Below are positions 26,734 through 35,284 of a stretch of 64,000 bases of DNA, piece by piece; position 1 is the first letter of the stretch, and the number at the start of each line of letters is the position of its first letter. The translations under genes were made by a program, and so were the position numbers. The notes beneath the pieces are model-generated. The model made no database searches. It was not told the origin of the DNA and was given only the letters and a program-made list of their open reading frames with translations. This DNA is from DASWDH01 sp035318505 (GTDB taxonomy: Bacteria > Myxococcota_A > Polyangia > Polyangiales > Polyangiaceae): contig DATHEQ010000089.1 of assembly GCA_035318505.1 (NCBI GenBank), positions 1 to 64,000 of the forward strand. Reading direction: 5' to 3'.

Positions 26734-28056
26734 TCACACGCGCTCGATGATGGTGGCCGTTCCCATGCCCGCGCCCACGCAAAGGGTGATGAGGGCGGTG
26801 CTCTTGTTGCGTCGTTCGAGCTCGTCGAGCACCGTGCCGAGCAACATGCCGCCGGTGGCACCGAGCGGATGCCCCATGGCGATCGCGCCGCCGTTGACGT
26901 TGATCTTGCGGGCGTCGATGCCCATCTCGTGCATGAAGAGGAGGCATACCGACGCGAACGCCTCGTTGATTTCAAAAAGGTCGATGTCCGACGTCTTCAT
27001 CTTCGCGCGTTCGAGCGCTTTTTTGGAAGCGATGGAGGGACCCGTGAGCATGATGCACGGGTCCGATCCCACGGAGACCGACGTCACGACTTTGGCGCGC
27101 GGCTTCAATCCGAGCTTCTTGCCGGCCGCCTTGTTACCAAGGAGGACGGCCGACGCGCCGTCGACGATTCCCGAGCTGTTGCCCGCGTGATGCACGTGCT
27201 GGATCTTCTCGACTTCGGGATAGCGCTGCATCGCCACCGCATCGAACCCGAAGCTCTCGCCCATCTGTTGGAAAGCCGGGGCTAGGGTCGCGAGATCGGC
27301 GAGCGTGGTACCGGGGCGCATGTGCTCGTCGCGCTCGAGCAAAGTAATGCCGAGGATGTCTTTGACGGCCACCATCGACCGCTTGAAATAACCGCCTTCC
27401 CAGGCCGCCGCGGCGCGACGCTGGCTCTCCACCGCGAACGCGTCGACGTCTTCGCGGCAGTGACCGTAAATGGTGGCGATGAGATCGGCGCTGACGCCTT
27501 GGGGCACGAAAAAGGTCGGGAATGCCACGGAAGGGTCGCTGGCCCACGCGCCGCCCGCGGTTCCCATCGGGACGCGGCTCATGCTTTCGACCCCGCCGGC
27601 CACGATGATGTCGGCGTGCCCCGCCTTCACCTTAGCGGCCGCGATGTTCACGGCTTCGAGCCCCGAAGCGCAATAGCGGTTGATCTGAATCCCCGGCACG
27701 CTCTCGGCGTAGCCGGCGGCGAGGGCGGCCAAGCGACCGATGTTCGCGCCCTGTTCACCGGCCGGCTCGACGCAGCCGAGGATCACGTCTTCGATGAGGG
27801 CGCTGTCGAACGCGCCGCGCTCGGGGAGAGCGCGCAGCACCGTGCTCACCAATTGAATCGGCGTCACCTCGGCCAGCGCGCCGTCTTTGAGTCGCCCCTT
27901 CCCGCGCGGGGTACGCACGGCGTCGTAGACGTAACATTCCGCGCCGCGCGTAGATTTGGAGGCCGGCGCTCGGGAGGAGGAAGATCTCGACGCCGGCGTT
28001 TTGGACGGCGCTCTCGAAGAAACCTTCGCAGCGGGAGCTTTGGAGGTAGCGGCCAT
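26734..28056 (-). CDS. fadA: FadA-type acetyl-CoA acyltransferase with N-terminal extension
   Basis: 440 aa. The thiolase fold starts around residue 40 (CYVYDAVRTPRGKGRLKDG). The acylated Cys129 is in NRYCASGLEAV, His396 in GHPLGATGG and Cys426 in CVGAGMG. This makes a beta-oxidation thiolase, the partner of the FadB protein encoded directly downstream. The first about 38 residues are an Ala/Ser/Lys/Arg-rich, probably disordered extension absent from typical FadA proteins. An internal start that would remove it is not obvious because the extension has no other ATG. The operator at 28063-28076 ends seven bases upstream of the ATG, so a bound repressor would block transcription start or elongation. 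Confidence 0.9.
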   Translation of the reverse strand: MAATSKAPAAKVSSRAPSKTPASRSSSSRAPASKSTRGAECYVYDAVRTPRGKGRLKDGALAEVTPIQLVSTVLRALPERGAFDSALIEDVILGCVEPAGEQGANIGRLAALAAGYAESVPGIQINRYCASGLEAVNIAAAKVKAGHADIIVAGGVESMSRVPMGTAGGAWASDPSVAFPTFFVPQGVSADLIATIYGHCREDVDAFAVESQRRAAAAWEGGYFKRSMVAVKDILGITLLERDEHMRPGTTLADLATLAPAFQQMGESFGFDAVAMQRYPEVEKIQHVHHAGNSSGIVDGASAVLLGNKAAGKKLGLKPRAKVVTSVSVGSDPCIMLTGPSIASKKALERAKMKTSDIDLFEINEAFASVCLLFMHEMGIDARKINVNGGAIAMGHPLGATGGMLLGTVLDELERRNKSTALITLCVGAGMGTATIIERV

Positions 28057-28062
28057 GGAGAG

Positions 28063-28076
28063 TGAAACCTGTTCTA
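28063..28076 (+). promoter_or_regulatory. KstR-like operator, copy 3
   Basis: TGAAACCTGTTCTA differs from copies 1, 2 and 5 only at the spacer base (C for A). It abuts the fadA start and is 100 bases from the divergent hydroxylase gene at 28177. Confidence 0.72.
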
Positions 28077-28120
28077 TATCGATGCCGTTCGGCGGGCAAG
28101 GCCCACGAAGGCACGTTCGC

Positions 28121-28189
28121 TGACATACGTCAGCGAAATTCGTTGACATTCGTCAGGGAATTGCGAAGCTCTCCCGGTGACGCTCGTCA
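28121..28189. promoter_or_regulatory. Three TGAC-N4-GTCA sites, probable TetR operator
   Basis: TGACATACGTCA at 28121, TGACATTCGTCA at 28144 and TGACGCTCGTCA at 28178. The first two are 23 bases apart, on about the same face of the helix, with the first flanked by GC/GC to make six-base arms. The third overlaps the GTG start of the hydroxylase gene. The operon they precede ends with a TetR-family gene, the obvious candidate ligand. Confidence 0.6.
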
Positions 28190-28878
28190 GCTACGAAGCA
28201 ATCGCCGTTCTCGGCGGCCTCGGCGTGTACGTGGCACTCGGCGGCTACTTCGAGTGGGTCTATTACCGGCGCCGCGCGGGCGATCCCGCGTCGTGGAAGA
28301 TCCAACCGCGGCGGTTCACCGCTCCGCGCCGGCGCCGCGCCGAGATCGCGCTCGGCGCCGCGAACCTCGTCATGGCGTCACTTCTCTCGGGTCTTCTCGC
28401 TTACCGAATCGCGACGGACAACCCTACCCAGGTCTATCTCGGCGCGCAGCACGGCGTGCCGTTCGGGCTGGCCGCTACAGCCGCCTACTTCGTGGCAACG
28501 GATCTCGGTCTTTATTGGATGCATCGTTTCATGCACACCCCCGTGCTCTTTCGTGTGATCCACCGCTGGCATCACCGCACTTTGTCGCCGACGGCCTTCA
28601 CCGCGCCGGCGATGCACCCTCTCGAGTTCTTGAGCTACCAGGCAGTCGCCGCCCTGCCGCTCTTTCTCTTTCCCATCCCAGCTTGGGGCGTCATTTTCAC
28701 GCTGCTCTATCACAACGTCGTCGGCATGTTCGACCATTCCGGCATCGACTTCAGCGCGTGGTTCCCCTGGCAGCCGCCCCCGCGTTTTCACGACGATCAC
28801 CACGCCCATTTCCGCCGCAATTACGGTCAGACGCTGGGCCTCTGGGATCGCATGTTCGGCACCGAGCGACGGCCATGA
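28177..28878 (+). CDS. Sterol desaturase/fatty acid hydroxylase family membrane protein
   Basis: 233 aa from a GTG start, di-iron integral membrane oxygenase family. Several transmembrane segments are visible, and the His boxes are in the expected order: HRFMH, then HRWHH, then a later His-rich HDDHHAHF. Family members hydroxylate or desaturate sterols, fatty acids or carotenoids; the substrate here is unknown. First gene of a translationally coupled trio (ATGA overlap with the next gene). It lies 100 bases from the KstR-like operator and behind the TGAC repeats, so it may respond to both. Confidence 0.85.
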   Translation: MTLVSYEAIAVLGGLGVYVALGGYFEWVYYRRRAGDPASWKIQPRRFTAPRRRRAEIALGAANLVMASLLSGLLAYRIATDNPTQVYLGAQHGVPFGLAATAAYFVATDLGLYWMHRFMHTPVLFRVIHRWHHRTLSPTAFTAPAMHPLEFLSYQAVAALPLFLFPIPAWGVIFTLLYHNVVGMFDHSGIDFSAWFPWQPPPRFHDDHHAHFRRNYGQTLGLWDRMFGTERRP

Positions 28879-29822
28879 ATGGTCCGGCGCGCAACTCCGG
28901 CATCTTGCTCGACACCCCATGGGTGACGCTCTACACGCCTTGGTCGCGCTCCCCCGTTCACTTGGCGCTCGAAGTGGTGGTGGTGACGCTCGGCGCGCTC
29001 ACCCTGGTGCATGCGCTCCGCCGTCGTCGCGAAGGAGACCTGTTGCCGCTCTTCACCTGGGCGACGATCTTCATCTACGGCTTGGCGATGGAGTTTCTTT
29101 CCTACAACTTCATCGAAAACTTCGTGCACGCTCAGTTTTCGGTGATGTTCTACCACCGCCGGCTTCCCCTTTACGTCACCGCCGTTTACCCGACGCTCCT
29201 CTACACCGGGATCGCCACGGCGCGGCGCTTCCGCTTCCCGCTCTGGGCCGAGGGCTTCGTCGCTGGCCTCCTCATCGTGGCGATGGACGTCCCCTTCGAT
29301 GTCGCGGGGCCCACCGTCGGTTGGTGGAAGTGGTCCCGCACCGATCCGCTGCTCGCCTACCGCTGGTGCGGCGTGCCGGTTACGAGCTACTACTGGCACC
29401 TCGCTTTCGGAGGAATTCTGGCGGCGCTCACCACCGCCATCGGCCCGCGCCTGCGCGCGCCGCGACAACTGGTGCTCGCCCTGCCGGCGGCCCTGATAAC
29501 GATCGTGCTGGGAGTCGTGGCGTTCTTACCTTTGCACGGGCTCGCCGCGCTGGGGGTTTCGAACGGCATCGTGGTAGGCGGCGCATGGGCCGTTTGCTTC
29601 GCCGTTCTCCTGGCGGCGCCCAAACGCCCGATCGCGACGCCCGATGCTCTCCTTTTGCTGCTGCCGGCGACGTTTTACGCGCTTCATTTGATCGTCACGG
29701 TGGGGACAATCCCGCTCACCCATCTCGCCTTCGTCCTCGCCGCCGTCGCCTTTGCACTCGCCGTCAACATCGCCGCACACGCGCCGGCGTTCATGCACGC
29801 GAAGCGCGCGCCGGCTGGGTGA
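28875..29822 (+). CDS. Polytopic membrane protein, unknown function
   Basis: 315 aa with about seven to eight hydrophobic segments and short charged loops. Distinctive loops are MEFLSYNFIENFVHAQFSVMFYHRRLPLY and GWWKWSRTDPLLAYRWCGVPVTSYYWH; the second, with its Trp/Tyr/His residues, recurs in carotenoid-biosynthesis-like and DUF7802-like membrane proteins. I cannot give a firm family. It overlaps the sterol-desaturase-family gene by ATGA and the TetR gene by TGATG, so it is made together with both and may assist or follow the hydroxylase reaction. Confidence 0.8.
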   Translation: MNGPARNSGILLDTPWVTLYTPWSRSPVHLALEVVVVTLGALTLVHALRRRREGDLLPLFTWATIFIYGLAMEFLSYNFIENFVHAQFSVMFYHRRLPLYVTAVYPTLLYTGIATARRFRFPLWAEGFVAGLLIVAMDVPFDVAGPTVGWWKWSRTDPLLAYRWCGVPVTSYYWHLAFGGILAALTTAIGPRLRAPRQLVLALPAALITIVLGVVAFLPLHGLAALGVSNGIVVGGAWAVCFAVLLAAPKRPIATPDALLLLLPATFYALHLIVTVGTIPLTHLAFVLAAVAFALAVNIAAHAPAFMHAKRAPAG

Positions 29823-30475
29823 TGCTCGAGCCCGCCACGCGCCGCGCGCAGCAAAAGCAAGCCACCCGTCTTCGCCTGTTCGACATGGCGATGCGGCTCT
29901 TCGATCAGCGGGGCTACGACGCCGTCAACATCGACGACATCGTCCGCGCGTCCAAGGTCGCGCGCGGCACGTTCTATTTCCACTTCCCGACCAAAGAGGA
30001 CATCCTCTACGAAGCCGTCCGCCGTGGCGAACGCGAGATCGTGGCTCGCATGGCGGCGGTCGGCGCCGACCAGCCGTTTCGTGCGGTTTTGGCGGCTACC
30101 TGCGACGGTTTTTCCGCCACCTGGGGGGCACGGCGCGAGCTCTTGGTGCAAGCGGGAATGGTCGGCCTGCGGCGGACGATCAGCACCGCGCGCGTCCGCG
30201 ATGAAGAGCCACTGCGCCTCGAGCTCGTGCGTCACGTGGAGCGCGCGCTCGGCAAAGGCGAGCTCGCCTCGGTCCTGCCGGCGCAAATGTTGGCGGATGT
30301 CTTTCTGCTCAACGTATTTGCGGCGCTGATGGCGTGGGCGCCCGTGGGAGAGCCGTCGCTCGGCGTGGTGATGCCCGGGGTCATCGATCTGTTCCTGCGC
30401 GGAGCCGAAGGGTTCGGAGCACCCCCTCGCAGTATTCGGCGAAAGAAAAAGAAGCGCTCCCTCGGCCGGCGCTGA
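29822..30475 (+). CDS. TetR-family transcriptional regulator
   Basis: 217 aa. The N-terminal DNA-binding domain is clear: RLFDMAMRLFDQRGYDAVNI (helix 1), DDIVRASKVARGTFYFHFPTKEDILYEAV (helix-turn-helix and helix 4). The ligand-binding half shows no recognisable pocket signature. The last residues are unusually basic (RRKKKKRSLGRR). Last gene of the hydroxylase operon, whose promoter has three TGAC-N4-GTCA sites, so autoregulation is likely. It is also the only TetR protein in the window and so a candidate, though not the only possible one, for the KstR-like operator. Recognition-helix comparison with KstR could not be made here. Confidence 0.9.
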   Translation: MLEPATRRAQQKQATRLRLFDMAMRLFDQRGYDAVNIDDIVRASKVARGTFYFHFPTKEDILYEAVRRGEREIVARMAAVGADQPFRAVLAATCDGFSATWGARRELLVQAGMVGLRRTISTARVRDEEPLRLELVRHVERALGKGELASVLPAQMLADVFLLNVFAALMAWAPVGEPSLGVVMPGVIDLFLRGAEGFGAPPRSIRRKKKKRSLGRR

Positions 30476-31140
30476 GCCAAGCCAACGCGAGCTGACGGGG
30501 GCCTGGCGATCCGCGTAGAGCCGAATGCAAATGCAAAGCAACTAGCGCATCGAGAAACGCTGATTGCGCACAATCGATGCGGACGACGTCGACTATGAGC
30601 AATGCAGATGAGCCATCGCGGTCGACCGGTGCGCGCCTCTGCTCTCTCCGCAACGCCGTGACGCACGATCGCCGCACCGCATCACCGCGGGATCCGTTAC
30701 GGCAACGTCACCAACTTTCTGCACCATCGAAGCGGCGGTGTCGCTCGTACGGCGACACCGCCGAGGACGCGCCAGGACGGATCGAACGTCATTCTCGGTC
30801 GCGACGCTCGTATTTCAGCTGAAATCCAGGTGTAAACGCACGAGCGATCGATATCCAACCTGAGGCGCGCATGCCGCAGGAGATCACAAATTCAGATGTT
30901 CATCAGGACGAAACACTCTTGACGCGCACCACGAAGCGGAGCGATACGTACGACGCCGTACGCAGGGGAAGTCGCTTCACCAGCACGATTTGCATCATCG
31001 CTTTCGCAGCGCGCGGATGGCGCTGAGCGGGTATTGGCAATCACTGTAAGCAGTGCGTGGGAAGGCCGGGCCCCAAAGGGCTCGGCTCGTTCGGTCCCCG
31101 TGTGTCCACTGGCGCGGGACCGATCAGGAGGAAAGTTCCA
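30476..31140 (+). other. Long intergenic region with two hairpins upstream of the TonB receptor gene
   Basis: 665 bases without a credible gene. At 30734-30762 a perfect 11-bp stem (GGCGGTGTCGC/GCGACACCGCC, 7-base loop) is not followed by a T run. At 31065-31086 a 9-bp stem with one G-U pair (GCCGGGCCC/GGGCTCGGC, CAAA loop) lies 54 bases before the receptor start, probably in the mRNA leader. I do not recognise a riboswitch: cobalamin and TPP conserved cores are not visible. The receptor ribosome site AGGAGG is at 31126-31133. Confidence 0.45.
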
Positions 31141-34100
31141 ATGAGTCTATCGAGGCAGAGTCGCATTGCGTGGACTCTGGCAGTCGCACAGGTGGTCATC
31201 ACCGCTCCCGCGCTGGCGCAAGTCGGCGCAGCGGTCTTGACGGGCAAGGTGCTCGACGCGACGAGCCAGGCGCCGGTCAGCGATGTCGTCGTGACCGTGA
31301 CGTCGCCCGCGTTGCAGGGCGAGCAGATGGCCGTCACGGATGACTCGGGCTCCTACCGCATCCCCAATTTGCCGCCTGGCGAATACACGCTCCGCGCCGA
31401 AAAGGATTCGTTTCGCCCCTTCAGCCGCGGCGAGCTCACCCTGCGTGCCGATGCCACCATCCGCTTCGATGCGCAGCTTCTTCCAGAAGCCATCAAAGGG
31501 GAAGAGGTGGTGGTGCAAGCGCAGGCGCCCACCGTCGACGTGGGATCGACCAACGTCGGTTTGAGCGTGAGCAAAGAGATGATGCGGCGCGTGCCGATTT
31601 CCCCTCCCACCGGCAAGGGCGCCGGCTCGAAATCGTTCGAAGCGGTGGCCGCCGTTGCGCCGGGCGCCAACGCCGACATGTTCGGCACCTCGATCAACGG
31701 CGCGAGCTCGCCGGAGAACGCGTACATCATCGACGGCGTCTCCGCCAATAGCCCTACCCACGGGACGCTCGCGGTACCGCTCTCGTACGAGTTCATGGGC
31801 GAGGTCAACATCATCTCGGCCGGCTACATGCCCGAGTATGGGCGCTCGACGGGCGGCATCGTCAACGCCGTCACGAAATCGGGCGGCAACGAGTTTCACG
31901 GCTCGGTGTGGGGTGACTACACGCCGGGCGGGCTCGCCACCAACCCCAAGCCGGTCCAGTACCTTTCGACCATCCAGATGACCCGCAAGGTGAACAACAT
32001 CTGGGATGTCGGCTTCGACGTCGGCGGGCCGATCCAGAAGGACAAGCTCTGGTTTTATGTCGGCTTTCAATACGCGCGCACGGTCTTCGATTTACGCCGC
32101 ACGCTGAATCGCACCTACGCGCCGCCGCCGGACATGGTGGATCCCAATATACCGGTCGGCACGTACCAAGAGATACCCGGCACGGAGACGATCTACCCCG
32201 CGACGAGCAAGGATTACCAGGTGCTCGGCAAGCTCACCTACTCCATCAACCAGCACAATCGTTTGGTCTTGAGCTTGACCGCGACACCGACGCGCTCGGG
32301 TGGCATGAACGGCGGCAAGGAAGAATTCTCGATCAATCCGGACACCGGGCTTCCCGATTTCGCCTACCTGCGTGGCTCGGTTCCTCAGGGAACGTACAGC
32401 GCCATGGCGAACCAGACGAAGATCGACTCCTACGGAGCCGTGCTCGCCTACACCGCAGATTTCGACAACAAACATGTCCTTTGGGACACGACATTCGGTT
32501 GGCGCAACCAGCACATCGGTAACTACGCCGTCGATGGTTCCGGTCCCACCGATAACCGCAACCCCAACACCATCGCCGGAACGCCCTTCGTCATCTTCCG
32601 GCGGAATGATCCAACGCTTCACCCCATCACCGATTTCAGCAACTACGAGCGTCCGTTCGATCAATCGCTCTGCGGGGGCGGCTGGACCTGCAACGTCCCG
32701 CTGTACGTCGCTGGCGGGCCCGGGCTCGCGCTCGGTCTCGTCGATCGCTACATCAATCGTTATCAGTTCAAGAGCGTGCTGAGCTACTTCGGGGAAGCCG
32801 CCGGACATCACGTCATCAAAGGTGGATTCGACGGCGAGTTCTTGACCTGGCGCAACGTGCGCGGGTGGCCCGGCGGTCGACGCTACCGCGAAGAACCGAA
32901 CGGCGCCGCCTTCAACGACTATCGCGCGTACGGGTTTCTGCGAGCGCCCGACGACCCGGTGATTCTCTACAACCTCGACTTCACCACCAAATCACTTTTG
33001 CTGGGCGGCTTCGTGCAGGACAGCTGGAGCGTCATGGACAAGGTGACGGTCAACATCGGCGGTCGCTACGACGCGCAGCTCTTGTACGGCCCGAGCGGAG
33101 ATCTCGGCCTCGCCCTCGCCAACCAATGGTCCCCACGCATCGGCGTGATCTACGACCCCACCCAGGTGGGGCGTATGAAAATCTACGGAAATTACGCGCG
33201 GCTCTACGAATCGGTTCCGCTCGACATCGCCGATCGATCGCTCTCCGGCGAGCCGGGGCTCAGCGCCACCTATGCTTGCGACGCGCGCGACCCCACCCAG
33301 CTTCGCACGACCTGCGGCACCGACGCCGCGCGAACGCGCTTCGGCGGATCGACCGCCGCCTCGCCTGACAAGCAATGGTTCACGACTGGCGCCGGTCTCA
33401 CGCCGATCGATCCCGACATCAAGCCGCAGTCCTCGGACGAGCTCGTCCTCGGTGCGCAGTACGACGTCATCGCCAACATGCGCGTCGGAATCGACTACAC
33501 ACGGCGCTGGCTCAACTACGTCATCGAGGACATGAGCCGCGACGAGGCGCAGACGTATTTCCTCGGCAACCCGGGATACGGCATCGCCTCCGACTTTCCG
33601 AAAGCGACGCGTAACTACGACGCCGTCACGTTTTCGCTCCATCGCGCGTTTCGCGACAACTGGCAGGCGACCTTCAGTTACACGCTGTCTTCGTTGCGCG
33701 GCAACATCGCCGGCCTTTTTCGCCCGGAGTCGGGACAGCTCGACCCCAACATCAATTCCGACTTCGATCTTCGGAGCATGATGGCCAATCGCCAGGGACC
33801 GCTGGCCGGCGATCGCCGTCATCAGATCAAGGCATTCGGATCCTACGAAATCGAGTTGCCCAACGACATGCGGGTCAATTTGGGCGGCGTCCTCATGGCG
33901 CGGTCGGGCGATCCCAGCAACTACCTGGGCGCCCACCCCATCTACGGCCAGAACGAAGCGTACCTTTTGCCGCGCGGGTCGGGCGAGCGGTTGCCGTGGA
34001 TGTTCAGCATGGACGCGCGCGCCGTGTACGGGATCAAATATGCGCAAGACAAGGTCATCGAGGTGAGCCTCGATGTCTTCAACATCTTCAACTTCCAAGC

Positions 34101-34302
34101 CGAAGTCTCGCGCGATCAGACGTACACCTCGTCCGACGTACTGCCGATCGAGAACGGCACCGAGGCCGACCTCGCAACCAAGATCCGTCACGCGTCGAAC
34201 GCCGCTGCCTTCTTGCCCGGCGAGAAGAACCCTTCTTTCGGCAAACCGGCCGCCTATCAGCCGCCGCGCTACGTGAAATTCGGTCTTCGAACCACATTCT
34301 GA
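31141..34302 (+). CDS. TonB-dependent receptor with carboxypeptidase-like N-terminal domain (Oar-like)
   Basis: 1053 aa outer-membrane transporter. AGGAGGAAAG fixes the start. A signal peptide ending in PALAQ is followed by a CarboxypepD_reg beta-sandwich (LTGKVLDATSQAPVSDVVVTVTSP, YRIPNLPPGEYTLRAEKDSF). Next come a plug (FGTSINGASSPENAYIIDGVSANSPT, EVNIISAGYMPEYGRSTGGIVNAVTKSGGNEFHGSV) and a barrel of about 800 residues ending in VKFGLRTTF, with the C-terminal Phe of barrel proteins. Oar-like receptors in Myxococcota act in export of signals or uptake of bulky substrates. The lipoprotein gene 25 bases downstream is probably co-transcribed. The substrate is unknown. Confidence 0.9.
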   Translation: MSLSRQSRIAWTLAVAQVVITAPALAQVGAAVLTGKVLDATSQAPVSDVVVTVTSPALQGEQMAVTDDSGSYRIPNLPPGEYTLRAEKDSFRPFSRGELTLRADATIRFDAQLLPEAIKGEEVVVQAQAPTVDVGSTNVGLSVSKEMMRRVPISPPTGKGAGSKSFEAVAAVAPGANADMFGTSINGASSPENAYIIDGVSANSPTHGTLAVPLSYEFMGEVNIISAGYMPEYGRSTGGIVNAVTKSGGNEFHGSVWGDYTPGGLATNPKPVQYLSTIQMTRKVNNIWDVGFDVGGPIQKDKLWFYVGFQYARTVFDLRRTLNRTYAPPPDMVDPNIPVGTYQEIPGTETIYPATSKDYQVLGKLTYSINQHNRLVLSLTATPTRSGGMNGGKEEFSINPDTGLPDFAYLRGSVPQGTYSAMANQTKIDSYGAVLAYTADFDNKHVLWDTTFGWRNQHIGNYAVDGSGPTDNRNPNTIAGTPFVIFRRNDPTLHPITDFSNYERPFDQSLCGGGWTCNVPLYVAGGPGLALGLVDRYINRYQFKSVLSYFGEAAGHHVIKGGFDGEFLTWRNVRGWPGGRRYREEPNGAAFNDYRAYGFLRAPDDPVILYNLDFTTKSLLLGGFVQDSWSVMDKVTVNIGGRYDAQLLYGPSGDLGLALANQWSPRIGVIYDPTQVGRMKIYGNYARLYESVPLDIADRSLSGEPGLSATYACDARDPTQLRTTCGTDAARTRFGGSTAASPDKQWFTTGAGLTPIDPDIKPQSSDELVLGAQYDVIANMRVGIDYTRRWLNYVIEDMSRDEAQTYFLGNPGYGIASDFPKATRNYDAVTFSLHRAFRDNWQATFSYTLSSLRGNIAGLFRPESGQLDPNINSDFDLRSMMANRQGPLAGDRRHQIKAFGSYEIELPNDMRVNLGGVLMARSGDPSNYLGAHPIYGQNEAYLLPRGSGERLPWMFSMDARAVYGIKYAQDKVIEVSLDVFNIFNFQAEVSRDQTYTSSDVLPIENGTEADLATKIRHASNAAAFLPGEKNPSFGKPAAYQPPRYVKFGLRTTF

Positions 34303-34327
34303 AAGCTGATCGACGAGGCATGGAGTC

Positions 34328-35176
34328 ATGAAGAAACTCGCTTTGACATTGGCCACATCGTTCATCGGCGCGAGCACCGTTCTCGTCGCAACTTCTTGTG
34401 AGCAGCCCGCCGTGCTCTGCACCTGCGGGCGCGGCGACTTCGCCGCGCAGCTCACCTACGTGTCGGGGCCCGTTGAATGCGCCGACCTCAAGTACGAGCT
34501 TCTCGGCATGAACGCCTACGCCTTCGAGAAGGACGGGCCCGACTCGGGCACGATGACGGACTGGAGCCGTGGGAGCGTCGCTATCGGTAGCGAGCGCATC
34601 GGGTGGCTCGTCGATCGCGCTGCCTTGTCGATGGTCAGCGACCCGAACCCGGACCACAAGCTCTACACCGTCGGTGACTTTCCCAAAGAACCAGCCAACG
34701 ATTTCTGCCCGGTGCCGCAAATGCGCATGGCCGACGCGGAAATCGACATTCCGGACCTTCCCGAGGTCCTCGACAATCCGATGACGCCGGATGACGACGA
34801 GGCAAAGCCGCCCGTCCCAGCGACCCACTACGTCTACAAGTGGAGCAACCTCGAATACCTCGTCAGGCCCGACGCCATCGGCACGCAATTGCGAGGCGAT
34901 CTCGAATACACGAAGAACGGCTGCACGGCGCAATACAAGGTGAAAGCCGTGTACCCGGCCCGTAACTGCGAAAAACAGGACGATGCGGGCCATCCGCTCG
35001 GGGTGGCCGATCCCGATCGCTGCTTTCCCGTGTCACAGCCGGACAAGAAGATCTTCGAAGGGTCCGGGATCAGCCCAGATTTTCCGGTGGAATGTGTAGA
35101 ATTCGACCCCGCCGGGCTGACCACGAGCAAGCGCTTTTACTGCATGATTACGAAGGACGTCCCGGCCTTCAAGTAA
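34328..35176 (+). CDS. Lipoprotein of unknown function, TonB-receptor operon
   Basis: 282 aa. Signal MKKLALTLATSFIGASTVLVATSC with lipobox ATSC. The mature protein has eight or more Cys residues spread along its length (CTCGRG, VECADLKYELL, FCPVPQM, NGCTAQYKV, RNCEKQ, DRCFPVSQ, VECVEF, FYCMI), pointing to a disulfide-stabilised periplasmic or surface fold. No family is recognised. Placement directly after a TonB-dependent receptor suggests an accessory lipoprotein, as SusD-type proteins are for SusC, although it shows no SusD features. Confidence 0.82.
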   Translation: MKKLALTLATSFIGASTVLVATSCEQPAVLCTCGRGDFAAQLTYVSGPVECADLKYELLGMNAYAFEKDGPDSGTMTDWSRGSVAIGSERIGWLVDRAALSMVSDPNPDHKLYTVGDFPKEPANDFCPVPQMRMADAEIDIPDLPEVLDNPMTPDDDEAKPPVPATHYVYKWSNLEYLVRPDAIGTQLRGDLEYTKNGCTAQYKVKAVYPARNCEKQDDAGHPLGVADPDRCFPVSQPDKKIFEGSGISPDFPVECVEFDPAGLTTSKRFYCMITKDVPAFK

Positions 35177-35284
35177 GCCCCGCGACCGGGCGCAAAGTGC
35201 CGCCGCTCGTCACAAAGCCCGGTTGGCAATTCCGACCTCGTGCGTCGAGCCGCGGCCCGAGGCGGCAAGTGGTATGGTTCGGCG

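Noticed and set aside
31065..31086. Riboswitch upstream of the TonB receptor
   Set aside because: Only a simple hairpin is visible; no conserved core of a known class.
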